Part shown: positions 28,461-37,239 of the stretch, piece by piece | Layout: each line of letters starts with the position of its first letter | Position numbering within the stretch: position 1 is the first letter of the stretch | The notes under the pieces: model-generated | The model's database searches: none | What the model was told of the DNA's origin: nothing | Seen by the model: only the letters and a program-made list of their open reading frames with translations | Made by a program: the position numbers and the translations under genes | Origin: Vibrio sp. STUT-A11 | GTDB lineage: Bacteria; Pseudomonadota; Gammaproteobacteria; Enterobacterales; Vibrionaceae | Reading direction: 5' to 3' | DNA length: 64,000 nucleotides | NCBI RefSeq assembly: GCF_026000435.1 | Contig: NZ_AP026764.1 | Coordinates: forward strand, 434,001 to 498,000

Positions 28461-29399
28461 TTAAATCGCTTCGCCAAAGAGTGGAAAACCGTCTTTCCAG
28501 ATGAGGCGTTTGATCCGTGTGTGGCGGTTAGGGTCCCAAAGTGGGTCGCCCTCAATTTCGGTGTAATCGCGCGCATGATAAACCAATAGGTCGTGGCCTT
28601 CTTCATCGAAGGTAAAGCTATTGTGACCTGGCCCGTAGATCTTTTTCTCCCAGTTGGTTTTAAACACTGGTTGTTTGGCTTTGACCCAGCTTTTCGGGTC
28701 TAGCAGGTCACTATTTTCATCTGCATAGAGCAATCCCATACAATAGTTTTCGTCGGTGGCACTGGCGGAGTAAGTCATCCAGAATTTACCATGGCGGTGA
28801 ATTACCGATGGCCCTTCATTAACCCAAAAGCCGATTTGCTCCCACTCAAACTCAGGGATTGTCAGGCACTGTGGCGCTGTACGCAGCTTGATTGGCGTTT
28901 CCAACTCAGCAATGTACAAGTTGGAGTTACCGCCGATGTTGTTGTCTTTTTGCGCCCAAACGTAGTAGTTAACACCGTTGTGGCTGAACGAGGTTGCATC
29001 CAGACAGAACGTATCCATACCAGTGTCGATTTGCCCTTCGAACGTCCATTCCGGTGTTATCGGATTTGGGTTCGAATTCGATATCGCGTACATACGGTGC
29101 TGGAACAAACCATCGACGATTTCTCGTGACGGCGCGGCAGCAAAGTAGACATACCAAGCGTCGTCGATAAAGTGCAGCTCTGGTGCCCAGATTAAGTCAC
29201 TGTATGGGCCTGTATCAGGCTTGTACCATGCGTTGATCAGTTCGCTGGTCGTGTCGAGCTCCGCGATGGTCTTCGCTCGACGAATCTCAATGCGATCGTA
29301 TTCCGGTACCGAAGCGGTGAAATAGTAGTAGCCGTCCGTGTGTTTGTAGATGTGCGGATCGGCACGCTGCTCGATAATAGGGTTTACGAAATCAGTCAT
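28461..29399 (-). CDS. GH43-family arabinosidase (alpha-L-arabinofuranosidase type)
   Basis: Glycoside hydrolase with the five-bladed propeller of GH43, 312 aa. ADPHIYKHTDGYYYFTASVP holds the catalytic base Asp, FCLDATSF the pKa-modulating Asp, and WVNEGPSVIHRHGKFWMTYS the general-acid Glu. The GPGHNSF motif binds a structural ion. No signal peptide is visible, so it should act in the cytoplasm on imported arabino-oligosaccharides. It sits between the GPH transporter (10 bp away) and galM, and next to the ara genes. The exact linkage cleaved is inferred from context. Confidence 0.88.
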   Translation of the reverse strand: MTDFVNPIIEQRADPHIYKHTDGYYYFTASVPEYDRIEIRRAKTIAELDTTSELINAWYKPDTGPYSDLIWAPELHFIDDAWYVYFAAAPSREIVDGLFQHRMYAISNSNPNPITPEWTFEGQIDTGMDTFCLDATSFSHNGVNYYVWAQKDNNIGGNSNLYIAELETPIKLRTAPQCLTIPEFEWEQIGFWVNEGPSVIHRHGKFWMTYSASATDENYCMGLLYADENSDLLDPKSWVKAKQPVFKTNWEKKIYGPGHNSFTFDEEGHDLLVYHARDYTEIEGDPLWDPNRHTRIKRLIWKDGFPLFGEAI

Positions 29400-29409
29400 A
29401 CTGCTTACC

Positions 29410-30804
29410 TTAATTTGCGTAATTTGATTGTGGTTTTGAAGATTGAACGTCGCTTAGGTTTTTCTCTTCTTCCAGGATGTTCGTTGCCGTCATCGACTGG
29501 TAGTACTTATCGGTCACTTTGTATTTAAACATCAGTGAGCCCATTAAGAAGTGGAACAAGCCAGGGATAACCGTCAGCATCAGTGCGATACCAATCAGTG
29601 CGTAATCCGATTGCGCTTCATTTGGTACGTAGTTAAAGAATGTCAGTAGCCAACCTACCACTGCGCCGCCGATACCCATACCTAGCTTCTGGCTAAATGA
29701 GATGCCGCCAAACGCAAGACCAGACACACGCTGACCGGTTTTGTAAGCGCCGTAGTCGACCGCTTCCGCAATGGCTGACCAGAACACTGGTGCATGTAAA
29801 TCCACCACGAAAGAGACTAAGAAATACAACACGAAAGCCAACGCCAGATCATCACGACCAACGAAAACGTACAGCATCGCACTCAACAACAGTACCGCGA
29901 CCTGGCTGTAACGGAACAGTTTAATTTTACAGTACTTTTTAGTAATCCAAGTTGATGCCACCATCGCTATAATCGCCGCGCCGACACCCGTCGCAAGGAA
30001 GGCTGAAATTGTACCTGCGTCACCACCGAGGTAGTACTTAGCGTAATACGCTGCAACCGAACCACGAATCACGTAGCCGATAGTGCCCGTGACACATACC
30101 GCGCAAAGCACCAGCCATTGGTCATTTTGCGCCAGCAGTTTAACTTGGTCTTTAAATGACTTTTTGTCGACCACGTGTTCAATTCGTTCTTTGGTGGTCG
30201 CGAAACAGAACAAGAACAGCAGTGTGCCCATCAGTCCCATAAGCCCCATCGAGTATTGGTAACCCAATTGGATGTTGTCTTGACCCCAAGCCGCTGACAG
30301 CTGCGGTACGATAATGGTGACCAGAAACGCAGCGATTTTAGCGAAGAATAAGCGATAGCCGTTCGCAGACAATCGCTCTTTCGGATCATCGGTCATCACA
30401 CTGATAAGGGAAATATATGGAATGGTCACCGCGGTAAACATCACCGTGACAAAGATGTACGTCGCGTAAGCGTAAACCAGCTTGGTGTTGTAATCGCCAT
30501 CTGGCGTGCTGAAAGCGAGGTAAACCGAGATTCCGAAAGGAATGGCTAGAAAGAGCAGATACTGGCGGTAGCGTCCCCAACGAGAGGTAAACTTATCAGT
30601 AATCATACCCATTACCGGGTCAGTTACTGCGTCGATTAATCGAACCACGATAAATAGCATCGCTAAGTCTTCAGGTTTAATACCAAAAATATCCGTATAG
30701 AAGAAGGTAATGATTAACATCATCGATGAAATCACCACGTTGACCGCCATGTCACCGGCTCCGAAACCGATTTTCTCAAGGACAGGTAATTTATATTTAT
30801 ACAT
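29410..30804 (-). CDS. GPH-family glycoside-pentoside cation symporter
   Basis: Inner-membrane symporter of the glycoside-pentoside-hexuronide family, 464 aa with about 12 hydrophobic helices. Typical segments are EKIGFGAGDMAVNVV near the N-terminus, DAVTDPVMGMITDKFTSRWG, RYRQYLLFLAIPFG and DYGAYKTGQRVSGLAFGG. It is related to XynB/MelB-type carriers. First gene of the operon with GH43 and galM, so it probably imports arabinosides or short arabinans. An AraC-like operator lies 89 bp upstream. Confidence 0.88.
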   Translation of the reverse strand: MYKYKLPVLEKIGFGAGDMAVNVVISSMMLIITFFYTDIFGIKPEDLAMLFIVVRLIDAVTDPVMGMITDKFTSRWGRYRQYLLFLAIPFGISVYLAFSTPDGDYNTKLVYAYATYIFVTVMFTAVTIPYISLISVMTDDPKERLSANGYRLFFAKIAAFLVTIIVPQLSAAWGQDNIQLGYQYSMGLMGLMGTLLFLFCFATTKERIEHVVDKKSFKDQVKLLAQNDQWLVLCAVCVTGTIGYVIRGSVAAYYAKYYLGGDAGTISAFLATGVGAAIIAMVASTWITKKYCKIKLFRYSQVAVLLLSAMLYVFVGRDDLALAFVLYFLVSFVVDLHAPVFWSAIAEAVDYGAYKTGQRVSGLAFGGISFSQKLGMGIGGAVVGWLLTFFNYVPNEAQSDYALIGIALMLTVIPGLFHFLMGSLMFKYKVTDKYYQSMTATNILEEEKNLSDVQSSKPQSNYAN

Positions 30805-30892
30805 AGGGACGAATCCATTGTTTTCACGATGACAGGGATATTACTTAGGAATCAGAGGACTGGCTGTTAGGAATCTCATAGATACATGGTGA

Positions 30893-30917
30893 TAGCGGTT
30901 TTGTGCATGCCTTCAGC
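30893..30917. promoter_or_regulatory. AraC operator-like sequence upstream of the arabinoside operon
   Basis: TAGCGGTTTTGTGCATGCCT then TCAGC matches the TAGC-N2-TTTTGTCCAT...TTAGC pattern seen at 21704 and 21887, with a few changes. It suggests this operon belongs to the AraC regulon. Confidence 0.5.
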
Positions 30918-31096
30918 CAATCTGTTTATGTGAGCCGATGACTATCAAGTATCAGAAGCGCAAGGAAATATGGTTTGCTAAAGATAACTCAACAATATAA
31001 GAGGCCATCATCTATAGATTGGAGTAACGTTATCTTGAACACGACGCAGACACTGACTACAATGGCGCACTTTCTTTACGGAATCTAGGTCATAAA

Positions 31097-31342
31097 ATGA
31101 ACGACACTACTAAACCAGCTCTACCAGATCGCCTTGCAGGTAACCCTCGTAGCCCATTCTTTGTGAAAGAGTGCTTCGACCACCAAATCGGTATTCGTTT
31201 CAACGGCAAAGAACGTACTGACGTTGAAGAATACTGCGTGAGCGAAGGCTGGGTAAAAATCGCGTCTCCAAAAGCAAAAGACCGTTTCGGTAACCCAATG
31301 CTGATCAAACTGAAAGGCGAAGTTGAAGCGTACTACGTGTAA
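31097..31342 (+). CDS. DUF3297 family protein
   Basis: An 81-residue conserved protein of unknown function, recognised by LPDRLAGNPRSPFF, IGIRFNGKERTDVEEYCVSE, GWVKI and the end MLIKLKGEVEAYY. It is a single-gene unit with its own terminator. It is soluble, without a signal peptide or membrane segment. The codon use looks biased (CGT, GGT, AAC), which suggests strong expression. Confidence 0.88.
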   Translation: MNDTTKPALPDRLAGNPRSPFFVKECFDHQIGIRFNGKERTDVEEYCVSEGWVKIASPKAKDRFGNPMLIKLKGEVEAYYV

Positions 31343-31366
31343 GCTTGAATGCTGAATCCCGCGTAA

Positions 31367-31394
31367 AAGCTCGAGCCTTGCTCGGGCTTTTTTG
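31367..31394 (+). terminator. Terminator of the DUF3297 gene
   Basis: AGCTCGAGC, a short loop and GCTCGGGCT form a stem that is followed by TTTTTT. It begins about 25 bp after the stop codon. Confidence 0.85.
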
Positions 31395-31549
31395 TGTCTG
31401 CTATCTCCCCAAGCCACTCATCCATTGCCTTCTCTTTTGAGTACAAGTTGTCAGGAAGTCGCTATCGTTTTCAGTTTGTTGTCTAAAATCTTATAGACAT
31501 ACAACCTCCGAAAGAAACGACTCAAGTTGTTGGATTACAGGGAGAGAAA

Positions 31550-32245
31550 ATGGACAGCCCACTTGTCACACTCAAAAGTGCCAGCAAAAGCTTTGTGGAT
31601 GGCAAAGAGACGCACCACGTACTGGAAAATGTCGACTTCACTCTGGCAAACGGCACAAGCGTGGCATTAACAGGGGCAAGTGGTAGCGGTAAAAGTACCC
31701 TACTCAATATCATTGCGGGCTTCGAGCCTCTATCCAGTGGCGAATTATGGTTGGATGGCGAAAACACCGCCGCCTGGAAAGACCCGCAATGGAGCTGTTT
31801 TCGACATCAGAAACTTGGCGTCGTCTTCCAACAGTTCAATCTGTTAACCCCACTTAACGTCAAACAAAACATTGCCTTCCCACTGCATTTGAACCAACTA
31901 AAATGGAACAAGCGGTGTGACTATTTGGTGGAGACTCTGGCTATTAGTGATTTACTAAACAGGCATGTCTCTACGCTTTCTGGTGGTCAACAACAGCGTG
32001 TCGCCATAGCTAGAGCCTTAGCCCACAAACCCAAACTCTTACTCGCTGACGAACCTACTGGTAATCTCGACCAAAAAGCCGGTTTAGAGGTCATGAAGCT
32101 GCTGAGTGACATTACCACGCAAGGTAAAACCGCGGTGATATTGGTGACGCATAGCACTGAATGTGCCGAATTCATGCAAACTCAACTGCGCTTGAAAAAC
32201 GGTCACCTTGTCCGTAAGCAGGACAACCTCCGAGCCGCGCTATGA
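31550..32245 (+). CDS. ABC transporter ATP-binding protein (LolD/MacB type)
   Basis: ATPase of a type VII (MacB/LolCDE-like) ABC system. Its 231 residues hold GASGSGKST (Walker A), VVFQQFNLLTPL (Q-loop), LSGGQQQRVAIARAL (signature), LLLADEPTGNLD (Walker B) and VTHS (switch His). The stop overlaps the start of the permease gene by 4 bp. With the permease and lipoprotein it forms a three-gene operon. The substrate is unknown, though the partner lipoprotein points to envelope lipid or lipoprotein handling. Confidence 0.9.
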   Translation: MDSPLVTLKSASKSFVDGKETHHVLENVDFTLANGTSVALTGASGSGKSTLLNIIAGFEPLSSGELWLDGENTAAWKDPQWSCFRHQKLGVVFQQFNLLTPLNVKQNIAFPLHLNQLKWNKRCDYLVETLAISDLLNRHVSTLSGGQQQRVAIARALAHKPKLLLADEPTGNLDQKAGLEVMKLLSDITTQGKTAVILVTHSTECAEFMQTQLRLKNGHLVRKQDNLRAAL

Positions 32246-34731
32246 AAAAAACCAGGTTTGCGCACACCAAACTCGCACTTTACCTGTTTACCGCTCATTA
32301 TCGGCAAGCACCGCTGCAAGCCGCAGCAATTCTAATTGGCATCGTACTCGCCGTTACGTTGTTTGTCGCCGTGCAAGCCATCAATCTTAATGCCAAGCGC
32401 AGCTACGCAGAATCTACAGAGCAGCTGAGTGCTCAAGCACAAAACCTGATTATCCCACCAGCTGGTCAACGCTATTTGCCCGAATCGCTCTACTTTTCAC
32501 TTAGGCAAACGGGGTTAAGCGCCTCACTGCCGGTGATTGAAGGTCGGGTCAGGGATGAACAAGGTCGTCAGTGGTCAGTGCAAGGAAGCGACCTTATTGC
32601 GGCGATCACCTCTGGAACACGCTATGCCACCAATTCTAGTAACGAACAAGATATTTCCCTGTTTGACAGCGCACTTCCCCTAACTCAGCTATTGGCTGGC
32701 GAACCCATTGTAATGATGAGTCAATCCCAACATCACAATCTAGGTGGCGCAGACTGGATGACTCTGGATGAGGTAAATACGAAAGTCGTTGTTCTGCCGG
32801 ATGAATGGCAACTGGGAAGCCGGATGTTGATGGATATTGGCTTCGCTCAGCAGTTACTCAATAAACCCGGACAACTGAGCTATATCGCGGTTTTCAATAC
32901 TGAAGGCAATAACCTCGAGAAATGGCAAAACTTAGTCGGAAAACAAGGACAATGGGTCGCCAACAGCCAAAGCACCGATCTTGGCTCACTAACGGACAGC
33001 TTCCACCTTAATCTTACTGCGATGAGTTTGTTGGCGTTTTTAGTCGGCCTGTTTATCGCCTATAACGGCGTGAAGTACAGCTTACTAAAACGTAATCGCC
33101 TGTTGGTACAAATTCAGCAAGCTGGTATCGCACCGATAAATGTGTTCTCTGCTCTGTTAGTGGAGTTGACGATTTTGGTGATGTTCGGCGCGTCACTTGG
33201 TTTTGTCCTCGGCATGCAATTAAGTCATTGGTTACATCCAACCGTTGCCCTTACGCTTGAACAACTCTACGGCGCTACGTTACTTCCCGGCACGTGGCAA
33301 TGGCAATGGTGGGCACAGGCGCTGTTGCTCACGTTAGCGGCGGCTTTGCTCGCTTGTTGGCAGCACTTTAAACAGCGAGTCCATCAGCCGCTTTCTTCAC
33401 ATAGTGGTCTTTATCAAGCACCAGAAACATCCAACCAGAATCAACTTTTCCTTATCGGCTTGGTGCTCACCACGCTATCTCTGACAGGTTTATGGTTGAG
33501 TGATCATCATCGCCTGACCATGGCATGGCTTGGTGTGTTAGTGGTTTCAATCCCGCTGTATTTACCGAAAACGCTCAGTGTATTAGCGTATTGGAGCGAG
33601 CAGCGAACCACACCTGGCTTGGTGCAATATCTGTTTGCTGAACTGCGTGAGCTGGTTTCTCCACTTTCTCTTGCGATGATGGCACTGCTGCTTGCCGTGA
33701 CCGCCAATATCGGTATGAACAATTTGGTCGGAAGCTTTGAATCCACCTTAAAGCAATGGCTCGAACAAAGGCTACATGCAGATATTTACGTCAGTCCATC
33801 GCAGGGTGAAATTGCGAATGTAGAGCATGCTCTGGAACAGTTCGACAATGTAGAAAAGGTCTATAAGCAGTATTATGTCGATGCGAACTTGCAGGGCTTG
33901 CCTATCCGACTTGGCACCAAAGATAAAGACACTTTAGAACAAACCATGGTGTTTAAGTCCCGTGTTGATGAGTTCTGGCCGCGCTTTTATCAAGGAGAGT
34001 TAGTTGCGATCAGTGAACCTACCGCAGTGAAACTTGGCTTATCGCTTGGTAGTGCACTGAAGCTCGATGAGTTGCGAGACGAAACTCTGACTGTCGGAGC
34101 CATTTTCTATGATTACGGCGCACCCAATGGTGAAGTGTTACTTGCTCCTGAATTATGGCAAGAGCGCGGTTTTACAGACTTGCCGATTAGCCTTGGCATC
34201 AAAGTCTCTGGTAACAAAAAGTCCATGTACGAGCAATTACAACAACGTTTGGCTCTGAATCCGAGTCAGCTCTACGATCAGGCTCACGTCAAATCGGTCG
34301 CACTGGCGATCTTCTCACAAACCTTTGCCATCACTCATGCACTCAATGGCGTGACCTTAATGGTGGCTGTGATCGGTTTATTCAGCGCTTGCTTTATGTT
34401 GCTTGATGCGCGCAAAGCCGCCATTGCAAGGTTGTATGCACTTGGCGTAAGTCGTCGAAAGTTGATGGTTATGGTGGTTGGGCAAATCGTCGCTTTAGTC
34501 AGCTTTACTCTGATTATCGCTTTACCACTTGGTGCGATGGTCGGCTATATACTGACTGACGTAGTAACGTTACGCGCTTTCGGCTGGAGCCTGAACTACC
34601 TATGGAGTTGGAGTGATGCATTCAGTATCTGTGTTATCACCATTTTAGCCGCGGTGATTGCGACTTTAATCCCGCTGTGGCGCTTGGTGAGCAAACCTGT
34701 GGTATCCAGCCTACAAAGTGAGGTACTGTGA
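32242..34731 (+). CDS. FtsX-like ABC permease with duplicated FtsX domains
   Basis: Large inner-membrane permease of 829 aa. It begins with a helix (LQAAAILIGIVLAVTLFVAV), then a periplasmic domain to about residue 250. A first FtsX-like trio (LTAMSLLAFLVGLFIAYNGV..., VELTILVMFGASLGFVLGM) follows, then further helices and a second periplasmic domain. The C-terminal FtsX domain has GVTLMVAVIGLFSACFMLLD and LYALGVSRRKLMVMVVGQ. The layout is like LolE/MacB-type proteins with about ten helices, which work by mechanotransmission rather than by forming a channel. It overlaps both neighbours. Confidence 0.85.
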   Translation: MKKTRFAHTKLALYLFTAHYRQAPLQAAAILIGIVLAVTLFVAVQAINLNAKRSYAESTEQLSAQAQNLIIPPAGQRYLPESLYFSLRQTGLSASLPVIEGRVRDEQGRQWSVQGSDLIAAITSGTRYATNSSNEQDISLFDSALPLTQLLAGEPIVMMSQSQHHNLGGADWMTLDEVNTKVVVLPDEWQLGSRMLMDIGFAQQLLNKPGQLSYIAVFNTEGNNLEKWQNLVGKQGQWVANSQSTDLGSLTDSFHLNLTAMSLLAFLVGLFIAYNGVKYSLLKRNRLLVQIQQAGIAPINVFSALLVELTILVMFGASLGFVLGMQLSHWLHPTVALTLEQLYGATLLPGTWQWQWWAQALLLTLAAALLACWQHFKQRVHQPLSSHSGLYQAPETSNQNQLFLIGLVLTTLSLTGLWLSDHHRLTMAWLGVLVVSIPLYLPKTLSVLAYWSEQRTTPGLVQYLFAELRELVSPLSLAMMALLLAVTANIGMNNLVGSFESTLKQWLEQRLHADIYVSPSQGEIANVEHALEQFDNVEKVYKQYYVDANLQGLPIRLGTKDKDTLEQTMVFKSRVDEFWPRFYQGELVAISEPTAVKLGLSLGSALKLDELRDETLTVGAIFYDYGAPNGEVLLAPELWQERGFTDLPISLGIKVSGNKKSMYEQLQQRLALNPSQLYDQAHVKSVALAIFSQTFAITHALNGVTLMVAVIGLFSACFMLLDARKAAIARLYALGVSRRKLMVMVVGQIVALVSFTLIIALPLGAMVGYILTDVVTLRAFGWSLNYLWSWSDAFSICVITILAAVIATLIPLWRLVSKPVVSSLQSEVL

Positions 34732-35840
34732 TGAATCGCTTCGTAAAGCATGTTGCGCTAACGCTTGGTTGTTTAGCTCTTATCAGCTGTGAAGAATCCA
34801 AGCGACAAAATGTAGGGATGCTTTTAGGAGGAAGTGAAGTACCAGCCGAGGCCGAGCCGTTCACTCCAGTGATGAAAGGTGTTGAGATCACCTTCCCTGC
34901 CGATCATCAAGCGCACCTCGATTTTCGTCATGAATGGTGGTACCTAACGGCAAATTTAACCGATGAAAAAGGCAACCCTCTCGGTGTGCAATGGACACAA
35001 TTTCGCTTCGCTGCGGTACCACAGAAGAGCAAATCAACAGAAAAGAAAACCACATGGCAAAGCCATCAAATTTACATGGCGCACAGTGCCGTCACCACCA
35101 AAGACAAACATTACGCCGATGAAAAATGGTCACGGGATCACAACGAGCTTGCCGGAGTGGAAACCTCACCATTTCGTGTTTATCTGGATGACTGGCAGTG
35201 GACATCGTCGACTGATGATTTGTTTCCCGCTACGCTCAATACCAACTCCAAGCAATTTGCTTACTCACTCAACTTAACCAGTAATGCACCCTATCAAAAG
35301 CAAGGCGAGCAAGGATACAGCACCAAAAGTGCCAATGGTCAGGCTGCATCGCATTACTACAGTCAGCCGTTTATTAATGTAGAGGGAGAAGTCACCATCG
35401 ATGGCGAAACTCATCAGGTCTCGGGTAAAGGTTGGATCGACAGAGAGTGGAGCTCACAGTACTTGCTCGCATCACAGCAAGGTTGGGATTGGTTTGCGCT
35501 AAGGCTGAGTGAAGAAACGAGCTTGGTCGTGTTCCAGCTTCGCGATTTAAAAACAGGGCTGGCCAGTTACTCGCACGCAAAACTGATGCAGATAGATGGC
35601 AGCGGAACGGCGATTCCACAAAACGACATCCACTTAGAAGCGACCAAGCAAACACACATTCAAGACCGTAATTACCCAACTGAGTGGCAGCTTTCGATCC
35701 CCACTCAGCAAATTGAAATCACGATTTCGGCACTCAACCCTAACGCACAAATGCCGCTTTCTGTCACCTATTGGGAAGGCCCTGTGACCATCGACGGGTC
35801 TCATTCAGGCACCGGCTATATGGAGCTGACTGGATATTGA
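34731..35840 (+). CDS. AttH/CrtC-type lipocalin-like lipoprotein
   Basis: A 369-residue lipoprotein. The signal MNRFVKHVALTLGCLALISC ends in a lipobox Cys (LISC). The mature part has the AttH / hydroxyneurosporene synthase-like fold: HEWWYLTANLTDEKGNPLGV, QIYMAHSAVTTK, VSGKGWIDREWSSQ and QGWDWFALRLS. Family members occur beside LolCDE-like ABC genes, as here. ATG 34731 overlaps the permease stop by one base and is preferred over GTG 34728. Probable role: lipid-binding partner of the ABC system in the envelope. The ligand is not known. Confidence 0.85.
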   Translation: MNRFVKHVALTLGCLALISCEESKRQNVGMLLGGSEVPAEAEPFTPVMKGVEITFPADHQAHLDFRHEWWYLTANLTDEKGNPLGVQWTQFRFAAVPQKSKSTEKKTTWQSHQIYMAHSAVTTKDKHYADEKWSRDHNELAGVETSPFRVYLDDWQWTSSTDDLFPATLNTNSKQFAYSLNLTSNAPYQKQGEQGYSTKSANGQAASHYYSQPFINVEGEVTIDGETHQVSGKGWIDREWSSQYLLASQQGWDWFALRLSEETSLVVFQLRDLKTGLASYSHAKLMQIDGSGTAIPQNDIHLEATKQTHIQDRNYPTEWQLSIPTQQIEITISALNPNAQMPLSVTYWEGPVTIDGSHSGTGYMELTGY

Positions 35841-35854
35841 GCATTCCAACTCAA

Positions 35855-36001
35855 CTAAATCGCTTCACCATTTACAGTGACAGCAACGTCGATATTACCG
35901 CGTACCGCATTTGAGTAAGGGCAGACCTGATGTGAAGTACGAGTCAGTTCAAGCGCTTGCTCTTGTGGTAAATCCAGCTCAACCGCCAGGCTCATGTCTA
36001 C
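35855..36001 (-). pseudogene. ohr: Organic hydroperoxide resistance protein Ohr, 3' fragment
   Basis: The minus strand reads VDMSLAVELDLPQEQALELT, RTSHQVCPYSNAVRGNIDVA and then VTVNGEAI. HQVCPYSNAxRGN carries the second active-site Cys of Ohr/OsmC peroxidases. The first two-thirds of the protein, with the peroxidatic Cys, is missing. The gene stops at about 36000, where the oppositely oriented ohrR fragment begins. It is non-functional. Confidence 0.82.
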
Positions 36002-36243
36002 ACTTGGACTCAGGCACACTGACGCCTCTCTTAAAACGACTAGAAGCAAAAGGGTTCGTTACTAGGGGGAGAAGCGAAAGCGATGAGCGTGTGAGAGTTT
36101 TGAACCTGACCAGCGAAGGAAAACAGTTAAAAACACGCGCTAAATTCGTTCCTAATGCCATAGCCTGCAAAATAACATTAGAACTGGATGAACTGATTAC
36201 GTTAAATAATCTGTGCAACAAGCTGTTGGACACACTTACGTAA
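35998..36243 (+). pseudogene. ohrR: MarR-family peroxide sensor OhrR, 3' fragment
   Basis: The plus strand reads LHLDSGTLTPLLKRLEAKGF, VTRGRSESDERVRVLNLTSE and then GKQLKTRAK..., the winged helix and C-terminal helices of OhrR. The N-terminal half with the redox-sensing Cys is missing. The upstream in-frame stretch (from 35911) is antisense ohr sequence, so any translated ORF would be a chimera without meaning. This is the other side of the deletion scar. Confidence 0.82.
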
Positions 36244-36347
36244 TTTACACTTACTTAACAATATAATAACAATAAATAAACCTAAAACTATTGGCTTGTG
36301 AAGCTTCTATCCAGGCGCAACATGGTCATCGCAGAGTGAAAAACAAA

Positions 36348-36386
36348 AACCTATTAATAGTCCGTACAAATTAGGCGTAATAGGTT
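36348..36386 (+). terminator. Hairpin downstream of the ohrR fragment
   Basis: AACCTATTA (36348-36356) and TAATAGGTT (36378-36386) form a perfect 9-bp stem with a 21-nt loop and a weak T-rich tail. It is perhaps the old ohrR terminator, lying upstream of the ahpC promoter. Confidence 0.4.
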
Positions 36387-36522
36387 TCTTCTATTTAGGA
36401 AAATAGGAATCAGCTATCAATAAGATAGTTAAAAGCAATTTTATTTAACCTAACTCAGATGCGAATATACTTTCCGACAGCAAGATTTGCTAATCCAAAA
36501 TAACCGAAAGGAAAGTAAAGTA

Positions 36523-37080
36523 ATGATCAATACTACAATCAAACCATTTACAGCTACAGCGTTTAAAGAAGGCGAATTCGTACAAGTAACTGAACAAGAT
36601 GTTCTAGGTAAGTGGGCGGTATTCTTCTTCTACCCAGCTGACTTTACGTTCGTTTGTCCGACCGAGCTAGGTGACTTGGCAGACCACTACGCAGAGCTAC
36701 AAAGCCGTGGCGTTGAAGTTTACTCAGTATCAACTGACACTCACTTCACTCACAAAGCATGGCACGACAGCTCTGAGACTATCGGCAAAATCAACTACTA
36801 CATGCTTGGCGACCAAACTGGCAACATCACAAATAACTTCGGTGTGATGCGTGAAGGTCAAGGTCTTGCAGACCGTGCAACGTTCCTAATCGACCCAGAA
36901 GGTACTATCCAAGCAATGGAAATCACTGCAGAAGGCATCGGCCGTGACGCAGAAGACCTACTACGCAAAGTGAAAGCGGCTCAGTACGTAGCGGCACACC
37001 CAGGCGAAGTTTGCCCAGCTAAATGGAAAGAAGGCGAAGAAACGCTAGCACCTTCTCTAGACCTAGTAGGCAAAATCTAA
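36523..37080 (+). CDS. ahpC: Alkyl hydroperoxide reductase, peroxiredoxin subunit
   Basis: Typical 2-Cys peroxiredoxin (185 aa) that reduces H2O2 and organic peroxides with electrons from AhpF. The peroxidatic Cys45 lies in DFTFVCPTELGDL, and the resolving Cys is in GEVCPAKW near residue 165. MINTTIKPF at 36523 is chosen (RBS AAAGGAAAG). An ATG-less extension to 36487 has no homology. The gene is codon-biased and probably strongly expressed. It is the first gene of ahpCF, and OxyR control is likely from family knowledge. Confidence 0.96.
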   Translation: MINTTIKPFTATAFKEGEFVQVTEQDVLGKWAVFFFYPADFTFVCPTELGDLADHYAELQSRGVEVYSVSTDTHFTHKAWHDSSETIGKINYYMLGDQTGNITNNFGVMREGQGLADRATFLIDPEGTIQAMEITAEGIGRDAEDLLRKVKAAQYVAAHPGEVCPAKWKEGEETLAPSLDLVGKI

Positions 37081-37129
37081 TTCTAGATTAGCCAACGCTG
37101 GTTCAATCTAAGAACCAAAACCTAATTAA

Positions 37130-37182
37130 AGAGAGCAATCCGGGTTAGATACCTTGACGACCTTCTTCCCGGTTTGCTCTCT
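37130..37182 (+). promoter_or_regulatory. Strong intercistronic hairpin between ahpC and ahpF
   Basis: AGAGAGCAATCCGGG (37130-37144) pairs almost fully with CCCGGTTTGCTCTCT (37168-37182). No long T tract follows, so it may act as an attenuator or protect the ahpC mRNA end, lowering ahpF relative to ahpC. Confidence 0.65.
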
Positions 37183-37239
37183 CCTCATGTTTTTATCCAG
37201 AGTAACCACTCTTCTGTTTATTAAAAGGTAATAACAACT

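Noticed and set aside
35911..35997. In-frame upstream part of the OhrR fragment as real protein
   Set aside because: It is antisense to the Ohr codons. The ORF is a product of the deletion junction.
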